NCBI GenBank assembly: GCA_964654825.1
Contig: CAZZKG010000008.1
Coordinates: 31,603-95,602, forward strand
Length of the DNA: 64,000 bases
From: CAZZKG01 sp964654825
Lineage (GTDB): Bacteria; Gemmatimonadota; CAZMKB01
Direction of reading: 5' to 3'
In this document: in pieces, positions 9,473 through 18,071 of the stretch
How the letters are laid out: each line of letters begins with the position of its first letter
Position numbering within the stretch: the first letter of the stretch is position 1
Program-made: the position numbers and the translations under genes
Notes under the pieces: model-generated
The model's input: the letters and a program-made list of their open reading frames with translations, nothing else
What the model was told of the DNA's origin: nothing
Databases searched by the model: none

Positions 9473-11314
9473 ATGACCAAGGAAGAGCTTGTCAAACGAC
9501 TGGCTGACAATATCCTGCTCTTCGATGGAGCGGTTGGAACGATGCTCTATTCGCGGGGCATCTACATCAATCACTGCTTCGACGAGCTCAACCTGTCACG
9601 TCCGGAGCTGATCAAAGAGATCCACAGAGCATACATCAAGGCTCATGCCCAGTGTATCGAGACCAACACCTTCGGCGCGAACCATTTCAAGCTGAGTGCT
9701 CACGGGCTTGGGGAGAAAACCGAAGATATCAATTATCAGGGCGCTCGACTGGCAAAAAAAGAGGCCGGCGACAGAGTCCTCGTGGCCGGTTCTATCGGTC
9801 CGCTCGGCATCCGCATCGAACCATGGGGCCCCACATCGAACGACGAAGCGAAAGAAGCCTTCACCAGGCAGGCACTGGCACTCAAAAACGGCGGCGTCGA
9901 TCTTTTCATTCTCGAAACGTTTTCCGATCTCAGCGAGATCAGACAGGCGATTCTCGCCTGTCAGGAACTGAGCGACATGCCCATTATCGCATCGATGACC
10001 ATCGGTGACGATGGTAATTCACTCTACGGCACATCCCCTGAGATATTTGCCCAGCGCCTCGATGAATGGGGGGCGGATGTCATCGGTTTGAACTGCAGTG
10101 TCGGACCTCCGCTTATGATGGAAGCTCTCGAGAAAATGCTCCGAACAACCGACAAACCGATTTCCCTCATGCCGAACGCCGGAACACCGCGGGAAATCGA
10201 CGGCAGAAACATCTACCTCGCATCGGCGGAGTACATGGCCGAGTATGCGCGTCGCTTCATCCAGGCGGGGGCCAAGATCGTCGGCGGCTGCTGCGGTACC
10301 ACGCCGGAATACATCCAGTCCATGCATAATGCCGTCCTTTCAATAGTCCCTCAGCACCGGTCAGTCACCATCAGTTCAGAAGAGAGGGCTTTCGAGGAGA
10401 CCCGGCCGGTCCCCACGGCAGATAAATCCCGTTTCGGGGAGAAGATCGCAAGCGGCGAATTTGTGACCTCAGTTGAAATCACGCCGCCCCGTGGCACGGA
10501 TGCCGCGAAGGTCCTCGGGGCCGCACGTGTGCTGAAAGAACACAATGTTGACGCGGTAAATATTCCCGACGGCCCCCGGGCCCTGAGCCGGATGGGCGCT
10601 CAGCACCTCAGTCTTCTCATACAGCAGGAGGTGGGCATCGAGGCGGTACTTCACTACACCTGTCGTGACAGAAACCTGCTGGGAATGGTGTCCGACATGC
10701 TGGGACTCGACGCGGTCGGTGTGAAAAACCTTCTCATTATAACGGGTGACCCGCCTAAAATGGGCGATTACCCGGATGCGACAGCCGTGTTCGACGTGGA
10801 TTCCATCGGACTTGTGAACATCGTCAACACCCTGAACCACGGGATCGATCTGGGCGGCAACCCGATAGGAAAACCCACCGGTTACCTCATCGGTGTCGGG
10901 GTCAATCCGGGAGCGATAGATCTGAAAAACGAGATCAACCGATTCGAGTGGAAGGTCAAAGGGGGAGCCGAATTCGCGATCACGCAGCCTGTGTTTGATC
11001 TCTCCATTCTCACCTCATTTCTTGAAAGGATATCTCACTGCAGGGTCCCCATCCTGGCCAGTATCTGGCCCCTGGTGAGCCTCAGAAACGCCGAATTCAT
11101 GAACAACGAGGTCCCCGGCGCCTCGGTCCCCGACGAGATCATGGATCGGATGCGAGCGGCGAAAACAAAAGAGGAAGCCGTGAAAGAAGGCATCGAAATA
11201 GCGAGAAAGTCGGCTCTCGAGATCGCCCCACTCGTCGAGGGGCTCCAGGTGTCAGCACCCTTCGGGAGGGTGGAGCACGCACTCGAAGTCCTCTCCGTAG
11301 TGCGGGAAGGGTGA
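9473..11314 (+). CDS. Bifunctional homocysteine S-methyltransferase / 5,10-methylenetetrahydrofolate reductase
   Basis: 613 residues in the arrangement of Bacillus YitJ. The N-terminal half (about 1-290) is a homocysteine methyltransferase barrel with the zinc cysteines visible in GLNCSVG near 205 and the GGCCGTTP pair near 270. The C-terminal half (about 320-613) is a methylenetetrahydrofolate reductase barrel, opening with FVTSVEITPPRG and containing LIITGDPPKMG and the AITQPVFD phrase. The cobalamin-binding and activation domains of MetH are absent. It lies 31 bases after metE. Together the pair can make 5-methyl-THF and use it to methylate homocysteine; the methyl donor of the N-terminal barrel here is not clear from sequence. 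Confidence 0.92.
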   Translation: MTKEELVKRLADNILLFDGAVGTMLYSRGIYINHCFDELNLSRPELIKEIHRAYIKAHAQCIETNTFGANHFKLSAHGLGEKTEDINYQGARLAKKEAGDRVLVAGSIGPLGIRIEPWGPTSNDEAKEAFTRQALALKNGGVDLFILETFSDLSEIRQAILACQELSDMPIIASMTIGDDGNSLYGTSPEIFAQRLDEWGADVIGLNCSVGPPLMMEALEKMLRTTDKPISLMPNAGTPREIDGRNIYLASAEYMAEYARRFIQAGAKIVGGCCGTTPEYIQSMHNAVLSIVPQHRSVTISSEERAFEETRPVPTADKSRFGEKIASGEFVTSVEITPPRGTDAAKVLGAARVLKEHNVDAVNIPDGPRALSRMGAQHLSLLIQQEVGIEAVLHYTCRDRNLLGMVSDMLGLDAVGVKNLLIITGDPPKMGDYPDATAVFDVDSIGLVNIVNTLNHGIDLGGNPIGKPTGYLIGVGVNPGAIDLKNEINRFEWKVKGGAEFAITQPVFDLSILTSFLERISHCRVPILASIWPLVSLRNAEFMNNEVPGASVPDEIMDRMRAAKTKEEAVKEGIEIARKSALEIAPLVEGLQVSAPFGRVEHALEVLSVVREG

Positions 11315-11435
11315 TTTTTCAACGAAACATTTTTGTTCAGCACAGTCTACATCGAGTAAAACAGGGTCCATATTTCCTCCCGGATCGGGATTACCGGCAG
11401 TATGAACTGGTATCAGGAACCATTATCAGGAACAG

Positions 11436-11464
11436 TTGACTTCCTGAACGGGAGTATATAGATT
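11436..11464 (+). promoter_or_regulatory. Possible weak sigma-70 promoter upstream of the parvulin gene
   Basis: TTGACT at 11436-11441 is followed 15-17 bases later by TATAGA/TAGATT. The -35 is good and the -10 is poor. It lies about 110 bases before the parvulin ATG and upstream of the hairpin at 11515-11550. Confidence 0.3.
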
Positions 11465-11478
11465 TGTGAAAAATCGTC

Positions 11479-11500
11479 TTCAATAATGTCCTTTATTGAA
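11479..11500. repeat. Perfect 8-bp inverted repeat (TTCAATAA / TTATTGAA)
   Basis: TTCAATAA at 11479-11486 and TTATTGAA at 11493-11500 are exact reverse complements with a 6-base spacer. The position, just downstream of the possible promoter and upstream of the parvulin gene, suits an operator. No T-run follows. Confidence 0.45.
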
Positions 11501-11514
11501 TTTCACCCTTTACG

Positions 11515-11550
11515 AGGGGCCATGAAGAACATCGTTGATGGCTCCTTTTT
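11515..11550 (+). terminator. Terminator-like hairpin just before the parvulin ribosome site (possible attenuator)
   Basis: AGGGGCCAT at 11515-11523 pairs with ATGGCTCCT at 11538-11546 (nine pairs, one G-U), and the second arm runs into a T-tract to 11550. It ends about 20 bases before the parvulin ATG. Too little room is left for a promoter after it, so transcripts of the gene must read through it, unless it mainly ends the metE operon. Confidence 0.5.
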
Positions 11551-11570
11551 CATGTTCAGGAGGAATTACC

Positions 11571-12554
11571 ATGAATCGGTCACAACGGTCTCTGCTCACG
11601 CTTTTTCTGCTCGTCCCTCTGTTCTGTGCACTCCCGATGGGGTGCTCGTCCGAGAAAGCGACGCAGTCTGTTGATGCAGCTGCGATAGTCAATGGAATTC
11701 CCATACCGAAGGAAGACATTCTGCTGACGGTCAACAATATGGTCAATCAGTACAAGCAATTCGGGATGGAATTCGACTCCACGAAGGTGGACTCGATTCG
11801 TGGAAGCATACTCGACTCCTTCATCAAAACCGAGCTGATGTTCCAGGCGAGCAAAGCGGCGGGTTTCAAACTCACAGACGAGGAACTCGAGAAGGAGTTG
11901 AATGCCATCATCAGCCAGTATCCGAGCCCGGAGATGTTTTCTTCAGCACTGGCGAAACAGGGTATCTCCGAGGAGAAATTCAGATCACACACGGCCACGA
12001 ATGTCACCATCAAGAATTTCATCGAAGAAACGATCACCAACAAAATCGAAGTAACTCCGGAAGCAAAGACTGCGTATTACGATGAGCACCGGGAAGACTT
12101 CAAGCACGACGAAGAAGTGGGGGCAAAACACATCCTCATACAGACCACCAAAGACGAACCTGAAGATTCGGTCAAAAGCAAACGAGTCCGCATCGAGAGC
12201 ATCCTCGAGAGGGCTCGAAATGGAGAAGACTTCTCAGCCCTCGCGACCGAGTACTCCGAGGGTCCCAGTTCCTCCAAGGGCGGCGATCTCGGGTATTTCG
12301 GCCGTGGAAAGATGGTCAAGCCCTTCGAGGAAGCGGCTTTCGCATTGAATGTGGGCGAGATCAGCGATGTTGTAGAGACCAACTACGGTTTTCACATCAT
12401 AAAGGTCTATGACAAGAAGGGCGCCGGGTACTCGAGCTTCGAAGAGGTCGAGGACTACATCGAAAACGCGATCAAAAGTGGAAAAACCAGGGAAAGCCTC
12501 GACAAGATGATCGATGAACTGACGGAGAAAGCGGATATCAAGATTCTGCTCTAG
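11571..12554 (+). CDS. Parvulin-type peptidyl-prolyl isomerase lipoprotein (SurA/PrsA-like)
   Basis: Start at the ATG at 11571 behind AGGAGGA with 6-base spacing. An N-terminal signal sequence ends in LPMGC, a plausible though not canonical lipobox (Pro at -3). Residues about 30-165 are a helical chaperone-like region. A PpiC parvulin domain spans about 182-283, running from VGAKHILIQT through SSKGGDLGYFGRG to GFHIIKVYDKK. A short helical tail follows. The predicted role is folding of exported proteins at the membrane face. About 327 residues, normal for the family. No partner gene is adjacent; 256 bases separate it from the upstream methionine gene. Confidence 0.88.
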   Translation: MNRSQRSLLTLFLLVPLFCALPMGCSSEKATQSVDAAAIVNGIPIPKEDILLTVNNMVNQYKQFGMEFDSTKVDSIRGSILDSFIKTELMFQASKAAGFKLTDEELEKELNAIISQYPSPEMFSSALAKQGISEEKFRSHTATNVTIKNFIEETITNKIEVTPEAKTAYYDEHREDFKHDEEVGAKHILIQTTKDEPEDSVKSKRVRIESILERARNGEDFSALATEYSEGPSSSKGGDLGYFGRGKMVKPFEEAAFALNVGEISDVVETNYGFHIIKVYDKKGAGYSSFEEVEDYIENAIKSGKTRESLDKMIDELTEKADIKILL

Positions 12555-12698
12555 TGTGATCATTCCCCGGGCGTCATGATTTGACTTCCTCTTCCCGCGT
12601 TCGGTTGGCATAACATCCAACGGGGCAAATTATCTGCTCCCAGGGACCCGGTATGTGGGTCAAGAGTCTCGCAATGAGCTCATGCGGTGTGATCTTTT

Positions 12699-13546
12699 CT
12701 ATTGAACTTCTTCAAGTCTGTTTGTTTCCTCATAATTTATACCCATAGTCGCCGGCAGTCCGTATTCCTCCGGATGCAGATACTTACCACGCTCTTCGCC
12801 CACTTTTTCTACCTCAACCTTAACGCGATGAGCATTGGCATAGGCGTCCTGACGGATACCGGTTACCTGCCAGGAAACTTTCATGCCCGGTAAGCCTCCC
12901 CCGATATGGAACTCGTTGCCTGAGATCTCTTCGGCTATATATACCGGGGCAAAACCACCGATACAGGTAAGTTGATAGCGGAAATCTTTATTCAGAGCCT
13001 CGAACCAATCGGGTAGTTCAACCCATGCTTCACCATTTGCATCGAGTGTCACATTGCCGTTATAAACGTTCATCATATCGGGAGACTCAACAAAGGAATG
13101 ATGGAGGAATTTATTGGCCGGATCAAGCGGGTGGTCAATTTTGAATGATCCACCACCTTATAAAAATAACCAAGGAAACCGCTGACACCATCGATGACTT
13201 CCAGCATGTAAACGGGGTTGGCGGCGGCCGTCCCGATGCCGACTTTCCCATCCTTGGTAATCCGCATCCGCTCATACCAGTCATCAGGATCCATGAAATT
13301 TCCAACATTGGTTGAAAATATCATATCATCAGTTACCAAGCCATTTCCGGGAAAATAGTTGCCTATACACCAGTCTATCCATTCGCCGGGAAAACTTTGA
13401 TCACCGTCCCCACCATAAAAACCACCACTGGCAGGGCCACCGTCCGGGACAATAAACCTGTCCGCCCATTGAATTTGTGTAAAGGCAGAAGTTGGAACAA
13501 CAACCAGCCCCCAGACCAAAATCGATAGAATCAGTAAATTTCTCAT
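12699..13546 (-). pseudogene. Frameshifted secreted tail-fibre-like / adhesin-like protein
   Basis: Two minus-strand pieces read as one protein if a single indel is corrected. The first starts at the ATG at 13546 behind AGGAGGAAGGAG. It has a signal peptide (LLILSILVWGLVVVPTSA) and the phrase DGKVGIGTAAANPVYMLEV typical of fibre-like surface proteins, and it stops at 13073. The second frame is already open upstream of that stop (GSFKIDHPLDPANKF, then FLHHSFVESPDMMNVYNG) and continues to 12699 with GEAWVELPDWFEALNKDF and PGMKVSWQVTGIR. The shift lies at about 13141-13175, in an A/T-rich stretch. Family members known to me carry both parts in one frame, so this copy is probably inactive unless the break is a sequencing error. 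Function unknown, extracellular. Confidence 0.75.
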
Positions 13547-13698
13547 TTTTCGCTCCTTCCTCCTGGCAAAATATTTCGAGTGTGACAAAGGTTAAATATG
13601 TCGTGTCTTTTCTGTCGCCTCTCCTCTCTTCTAACTCTCGAATTTACACTCCAAGTACAGAAGTATATCCCGCACATAGTTCCCTTGACAGTATAGTT

Positions 13699-13730
13699 AT
13701 ATGCAGCGTCTTAAGTAATTGCGCACAATC
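13699..13730 (+). repeat. Left terminal inverted repeat of the IS630 element
   Basis: The repeat begins TATATGCAGCGTC and ends TTGCGCACAAT, and matches the right end in inverted orientation with one extra base and a few mismatches. It lies beyond the 3' end of the transposase gene. Confidence 0.7.
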
Positions 13731-14747
13731 TACGCAACGTATCGTTTGGTTTGCACCATGGGTCGAATTGATTGAGCACGGCATCAATCAGTTCCTCAAG
13801 GACCGAGAAGTAACGATTGTGGATACAGAGCCGTCGTGTCAGCCTCCATACTCGTTCAATGGGATTCAACTCTGGACTGTAGGGTGGCAGAAAATCAAGC
13901 CTCAATTGGTTGTGGTGCTTTTAACCAGGGCCGTAGCAATATAGAATGATGCCACCGTTTGTTGTCTAAGACTACAACAATCATACGGTTCCTTCGACGA
14001 TGGCGCAAGAGTTATTTCAAAAACGAGAGAAACGTTTCTGCATTGAACTTCTCCCCAACGCTTGTAACAAGCCTGTCGTTGTTCATACAAACGGCTCCAA
14101 AGACTCCCACACTCTTGCGAGTAGGCGCATGCAGAACGAAGGGGTCCACATCTTCCGGAGGCACCCACATGGTGCAACGTGAACCGTGTTGCTGGAAATG
14201 GCATTCGTCCTCAAACCACAGATCAAGATCATTCCTTTTTGCGAGTCGTTTCAGTTTTTTTATATGTCTGCTGAGCTTGGGAGTCAGCATGAGCGATGAA
14301 AGGGCGCGGCTTGCGAAGGCGAAATCCCAACTGGTGGAACAGCCTCTGGCATTGACGGATGCCTATCTGCACTTTGTAGTTCTGTGCCAGATGATGACTG
14401 AGAAGCCTTCCATCCCAGAGATTCTGATTGTAACCGAACTCACGTGGAGACATGCGCAGATCCTCACCAACTGCCTGGCGCATGGCTTCATCGAGAGCAG
14501 CAGGACGTCCGCTACGCGAGCCTTCCCAAAGACCGGCAAAACCATTTTCTTCGAAACGCCTTACCCAGTATTGAATGGTTCGAGGACTGTGTCCGAGTAT
14601 TTCTGCTACTTCGTAACAACTGAAATCGGAACATACCATAAGAATACTATGGAGACGGTGATCATAACGAGACTCCTCGGACCTGAGGATTTCATCCTGC
14701 ACCCCAAATCGCATAATTTCTGCATCTTTAATCGTGAGTTTGCGCAT
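13711..14747 (-). pseudogene. IS630-family transposase, broken by two frameshifts and one stop
   Basis: The gene starts at the ATG at 14747. The N-terminal 172 residues carry the helix-turn-helix (YEVAEILGHSPRTIQYWVRRF). At a T7/A7 run (14255-14261) the frame shifts into LKRLAKRNDLDLWFEDECHF, which holds the first catalytic acidic residue. In that frame a TAA at 14012-14014 interrupts between SFLK and LLRHRRRNRMIVVVLDN, the second catalytic Asp. A further indel near 13920 moves to RLDFLPPYSPELNPIERVW, with the third acidic residue. One shift at a homopolymer could be programmed, but the needed shift is +1/-2, and the internal stop plus a second shift point to decay. Confidence 0.85.
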
Positions 14748-14791
14748 GATTCTCTCCTTTCTCTTAGAATGATAATATAAGGGAAAGAATA

Positions 14792-14822
14792 ATTATGCGC
14801 AACTATATATGACGCTCATATA
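14792..14822 (-). repeat. Right terminal inverted repeat of the IS630 element
   Basis: Read on the minus strand it begins TATATGAGCGTC and ends TTGCGCATAAT, matching the left end. It lies about 45 bases upstream of the transposase start. Confidence 0.7.
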
Positions 14823-15237
14823 GATAGCAAGAGCAAGCATAGGATGAAATAACATGCAAAATGGAATTGACTCAAATTGAGAAAGTTCGTATATTATCAG
14901 TCAATTCGCAGGATGCAGTTATTGGATTCATTAACCAGAAAACATCTGGGTTACATCAAGATTCTCAGAAATATCCAAATACAAACCCCATGGTATTAAG
15001 AGTATAGGATAGCTTCTATCACAGAATTTGAAGTTGAAATCACTCGTTTTAATTGAATGTATAGATATAGGTAATCGTATATCAACAGATATTATTTAAA
15101 ACAATATATGCCGCTTCATCTTCCATTTTTCAAAGCCGCTGACACTTGTCAGGTTTTTTCATATTTGATATCTGGTCGTTCATTCTCTGTTAGAATGATT
15201 TAAAGATTAATCATTATTTATTAAGGCGTGATACATT
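14823..15237. other. AT-rich intergenic region, 415 bp, before the first island gene
   Basis: No gene was recognised. The DNA is clearly AT-richer than the flanking kilobases to the left. It holds a small hairpin with a T-run (15139-15159, listed separately) and should hold the promoter of the acyltransferase-led gene set. I could not choose a convincing promoter. Confidence 0.6.
15139..15159 (+). terminator. Short hairpin with T6 tract in the leader of the AT-rich island
   Basis: CTGAC at 15139-15143 pairs with GTCAG at 15148-15152 around ACTT, followed by G and six T. The stem is short. It lies about 80 bases upstream of the first island gene on the same strand, so it could be a leader attenuator; no upstream plus-strand gene needs ending here. 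Confidence 0.35.
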
Positions 15238-15891
15238 ATGGTACATGATATCGTGATCCTCGGGGCTGGTGGCCATGCAAAAGAAATTGCTCAACTCATT
15301 GAAGATATAAATCTGAATGAAAAAACATGGAACCTCCTTGGTTTCATTGATAAAGATTCGTCTAAAATAGGAATGAAGCACGGTCGGCACAAAATTATTG
15401 GGGACGAGAATTATTTCGATAACTTTCGCAGAGATCTCTATCTCACTATTGCGATTGGCTCTCCTTCGAAAACAAAAAGCCTTTCCGAGCATATAGTGGG
15501 ACGGTTCCCACATATTCTTATACCAAATCTCATTCATCCTTCTGTTGTGAATTATAAGAGAAATGTCTCGATGGGAGAGGGTAACATTATCTGTGCCGGC
15601 AATATTTTGACCACTGATATTATACTTGGTTCTTTTAATTGTATTAACAGAGGATGTAACATTAGTCACGATGTTGTAATCAAGGATTTCTGTTTATTAA
15701 ATCCAGGAGTTAATATCTCAGGTGGTGTATCAATTGAATCGGGTTGCCTCATCGGTACGGGTGCTACTATACTTCAATATCTCAATATTGGTGAAAATGC
15801 TACGGTGGGAGCTGGAGCAGTGGTGACTAAGGATGTTGAAAACGGAAAAACTGTTGTAGGTATACCAGCACAACCAACATCAAGTGATTGA
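15238..15891 (+). CDS. NeuD/PglD-type sugar O- or N-acyltransferase
   Basis: 217 residues. An N-terminal Rossmann-like segment (IVILGAGGHAKEIAQLIED) binds the sugar nucleotide in this family. A left-handed beta-helix of hexapeptide repeats fills about 95-210 and ends with GENATVGAGAVVTKDV and VVGIPAQP. Relatives acetylate a sugar amine (PglD) or sialic-acid hydroxyl (NeuD). The neighbouring epimerase and LegC-like aminotransferase suggest that here it acylates a UDP- or CMP-linked amino sugar. It is the first gene of the AT-rich island and its stop overlaps the next possible start by one base. Confidence 0.88.
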   Translation: MVHDIVILGAGGHAKEIAQLIEDINLNEKTWNLLGFIDKDSSKIGMKHGRHKIIGDENYFDNFRRDLYLTIAIGSPSKTKSLSEHIVGRFPHILIPNLIHPSVVNYKRNVSMGEGNIICAGNILTTDIILGSFNCINRGCNISHDVVIKDFCLLNPGVNISGGVSIESGCLIGTGATILQYLNIGENATVGAGAVVTKDVENGKTVVGIPAQPTSSD

Positions 15892-16892
15892 TGGTAAATC
15901 GATCGATCGTGGAGGGAAAATTGAGAGTACTGATCACAGGTGGTGCAGGATATATTGGATCGGTTCTGGTGCAACAACTTCTGCGGAGAAATTACCGGGT
16001 TAGAGTTCTAGACATTCTCACTTTTGGCGGAGAATCTTTGCTTGGGGTTATCAATAATCCAAATTTTGAGTTCACGAAAGGCGATATCAGGAAAAAGAAT
16101 GTCGTGAAGGAGGCTATTGAGGATATTGATGCCGTCGTTCATCTGGCAGCTATCGTAGGAGATCCGGCATGTGCAAAACAACCGTATCTTGCAAGAGAAA
16201 CAAACCTCGATGCTTCCCTGTTGATCTATGATCTTTGCAATACCTCACGCAATGTCAAAAAATTCATCTTCGCTTCTACCTGCAGTAATTACGGCAAAAT
16301 GGATGGTGATGGATATATCAATGAGGACTCATCACTCAAACCCGTTTCCCTCTATGCCAGATTGAAGGTTGATTTTGAAAAGTATCTTCTTGATAGTCAG
16401 ACAAGAGAAGATTTTATCCCCACTTCACTCCGATTCGCTACCGTTTATGGTATTTCTCCCAGAATGAGATTCGATCTGACTGTGAATGAATTCACCAGAG
16501 ATGTTACTCTTGGGAAAGAACTCATTATCTATGGTGAACAATTCTGGCGTCCCTATTGCCACGTCGAAGACCTTGCCCGGTCGTGCCTACTGGTGCTGGA
16601 ATCTCAGTCTGGCCTTGTTAATCATAAAGTATTCGGAGTCGGCCACACGAGTGAAAACTACCAGAAGAAAATGCTTGCGGAAGAGATAATAAAGGTTGTA
16701 CCCGAAGCAACAATCTCATATGTTCACAAAGTTGAAGATCCAAGAGACTATCGAGTTGAGTTTTCGAGAATTAAGGATGAATTAGATTTTAAGATCACAA
16801 AAAAGGTACCGGATGGTATTCGGGAAATTCACTTCCTCATCACGAGTGGACTACTCATTAACCCTGAATGTTCAACCTATAGCAATATTTAA
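15891..16892 (+). CDS. NAD-dependent sugar epimerase/dehydratase (extended SDR)
   Basis: The ATG at 15891 overlaps the previous stop by one base. A TTG at 15921 behind GGAGGG would remove ten residues and start just before VLITGGAGYIG, so the start is open. The GGAGYIG nucleotide-binding loop, the STCSNYG strand and the YARLK catalytic Tyr-x-x-x-Lys are present. These enzymes epimerise, dehydrate or reduce nucleotide sugars; the exact reaction cannot be read from sequence. The aminotransferase follows after 8 bases, suggesting joint synthesis of one amino sugar. Confidence 0.88.
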   Translation: MVNRSIVEGKLRVLITGGAGYIGSVLVQQLLRRNYRVRVLDILTFGGESLLGVINNPNFEFTKGDIRKKNVVKEAIEDIDAVVHLAAIVGDPACAKQPYLARETNLDASLLIYDLCNTSRNVKKFIFASTCSNYGKMDGDGYINEDSSLKPVSLYARLKVDFEKYLLDSQTREDFIPTSLRFATVYGISPRMRFDLTVNEFTRDVTLGKELIIYGEQFWRPYCHVEDLARSCLLVLESQSGLVNHKVFGVGHTSENYQKKMLAEEIIKVVPEATISYVHKVEDPRDYRVEFSRIKDELDFKITKKVPDGIREIHFLITSGLLINPECSTYSNI

Positions 16893-16900
16893 TTAAAAGT

Positions 16901-18061
16901 ATGTTACCACTATCAGTTCCCCATATCCGCGGCAATGAATGGAAATATATCAAAGAGTGTCTGGACACCGAGTGGGTTTCTTCCGTTGGGAAGTATGTCG
17001 TCAAGTTCGAAGAGGACATCTGCAATCACACCGGAGCAAAACATGCCATTGCCTGCGTGAATGGAACGGCAGCATTACAGATTGCCCTGACGATAGTTGG
17101 TGTCCAACCTGAAGACGAAGTCGTTATACCCACACTGACATTCATCGCACCCGTCAATGCCATTCGTTATGTTCAGGCTAATCCTGTCTTCATGGACGCC
17201 GATGATTGTTATACTCTGGATATCGAAAAAACACTAAATTTTATCAAATCTGAAACCACATATAAACAGAATGCCTCCTTCAACAAAAATACCGGAAAGC
17301 ACATTTCTGCTATCCTCCCTGTCCATGTTTTCGGTAATGCGGTAGATCTCGAAAAACTTTATGAAGTCTGCGTAGACCGTAATATCAGAATCATTGAAGA
17401 TGCTGCGGAGAGTATCGGTACATACTACACGGGAGGAGATCTTTCCGGAAAGCACACTGGAACCATCGGCGATGTTGGGTGTTATTCCTTCAACGGCAAT
17501 AAGATAGTTACCGCAGGTGGTGGCGGGATGATAGTTACAAACAATGAGGAATTTGCCCGGAAAGCCAAGTATTTAACCACCCAGGCAAAGGATGACGAGG
17601 TTTATTATGTCCATAATGAAGTTGGTTTCAATTATCGTTTGACCAATCTCCAGGCGGCACTCGGAGTTGCACAACTCGAACAGCTTCAAGCATATATCGA
17701 TACCAAGAGGCGAAATTATTATCATTACAAGAACAGGATTGATAAGATCCCTGGTCTTTGCATTTCTCGAGTCCCGCAGTTTGCGAGCAGTAATTACTGG
17801 TTTTACTGTCTCCAGATCGAAAAACAATCGTATGGGAAAACTCGTGATGAACTTATGGAGCTTTTCCGCTTGAACAATATCCAGTCACGTCCGATATGGC
17901 AATTAAATCACTTGCAGACTCCTTATCGGAACTGTCAGTCGTTTCAAATCGAGAAAGCATATTCTCTTTTAGAGCACACTCTCAATATCCCCTGTTCAGT
18001 CAATATCACCGAAGAAGAAATCGAAAGGGTTATCGAAGTTCTTGAAAGTACGATTAAGTAG
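16901..18061 (+). CDS. PLP-dependent sugar aminotransferase (DegT/DnrJ family, LegC-like)
   Basis: 386 residues. It has the DegT fold throughout: VNGTAALQIAL near 55, IPTLTFIAPVNAI, the VIEDAAES-like phrase IIEDAAESIGT, and SFNGNKIVTAGGGG near 200 carrying the PLP lysine. The MLPLSVPHIRGNEW start and the long insert near 110-130 resemble the LegC/perosamine-type branch, which aminates keto-sugars at C4. It sits 8 bases after the epimerase and next to a NeuD-like acyltransferase, a trio that would make an N-acylated amino sugar. Confidence 0.9.
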   Translation: MLPLSVPHIRGNEWKYIKECLDTEWVSSVGKYVVKFEEDICNHTGAKHAIACVNGTAALQIALTIVGVQPEDEVVIPTLTFIAPVNAIRYVQANPVFMDADDCYTLDIEKTLNFIKSETTYKQNASFNKNTGKHISAILPVHVFGNAVDLEKLYEVCVDRNIRIIEDAAESIGTYYTGGDLSGKHTGTIGDVGCYSFNGNKIVTAGGGGMIVTNNEEFARKAKYLTTQAKDDEVYYVHNEVGFNYRLTNLQAALGVAQLEQLQAYIDTKRRNYYHYKNRIDKIPGLCISRVPQFASSNYWFYCLQIEKQSYGKTRDELMELFRLNNIQSRPIWQLNHLQTPYRNCQSFQIEKAYSLLEHTLNIPCSVNITEEEIERVIEVLESTIK

Positions 18062-18071
18062 GAATACTTCC

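Larger units (their letters stand above)
13699..14822 (-). mobile_element. IS630-family insertion sequence, degenerate copy
   Basis: An imperfect terminal inverted repeat of about 31 bp bounds the element: 13699-13730 on the left and 14792-14822 on the right. Both arms share TATATG, AGCGTC and TTGCGCA in order. The length of about 1.12 kb and ends abutting TA fit IS630, which duplicates a TA target. The single transposase gene inside is broken. The element sits at the left edge of the AT-rich polysaccharide island. Confidence 0.8.

Noticed and set aside
14229..14290. Programmed ribosomal frameshift at the T7/A7 run of the transposase
   Set aside because: The shift needed is +1 or -2, and the gene also has an in-frame stop and a second frameshift, so decay explains it better.
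13959..14780. 273-codon plus-strand frame across the IS630 element
   Set aside because: Antisense to the recognisable transposase pieces on the minus strand; no family match.
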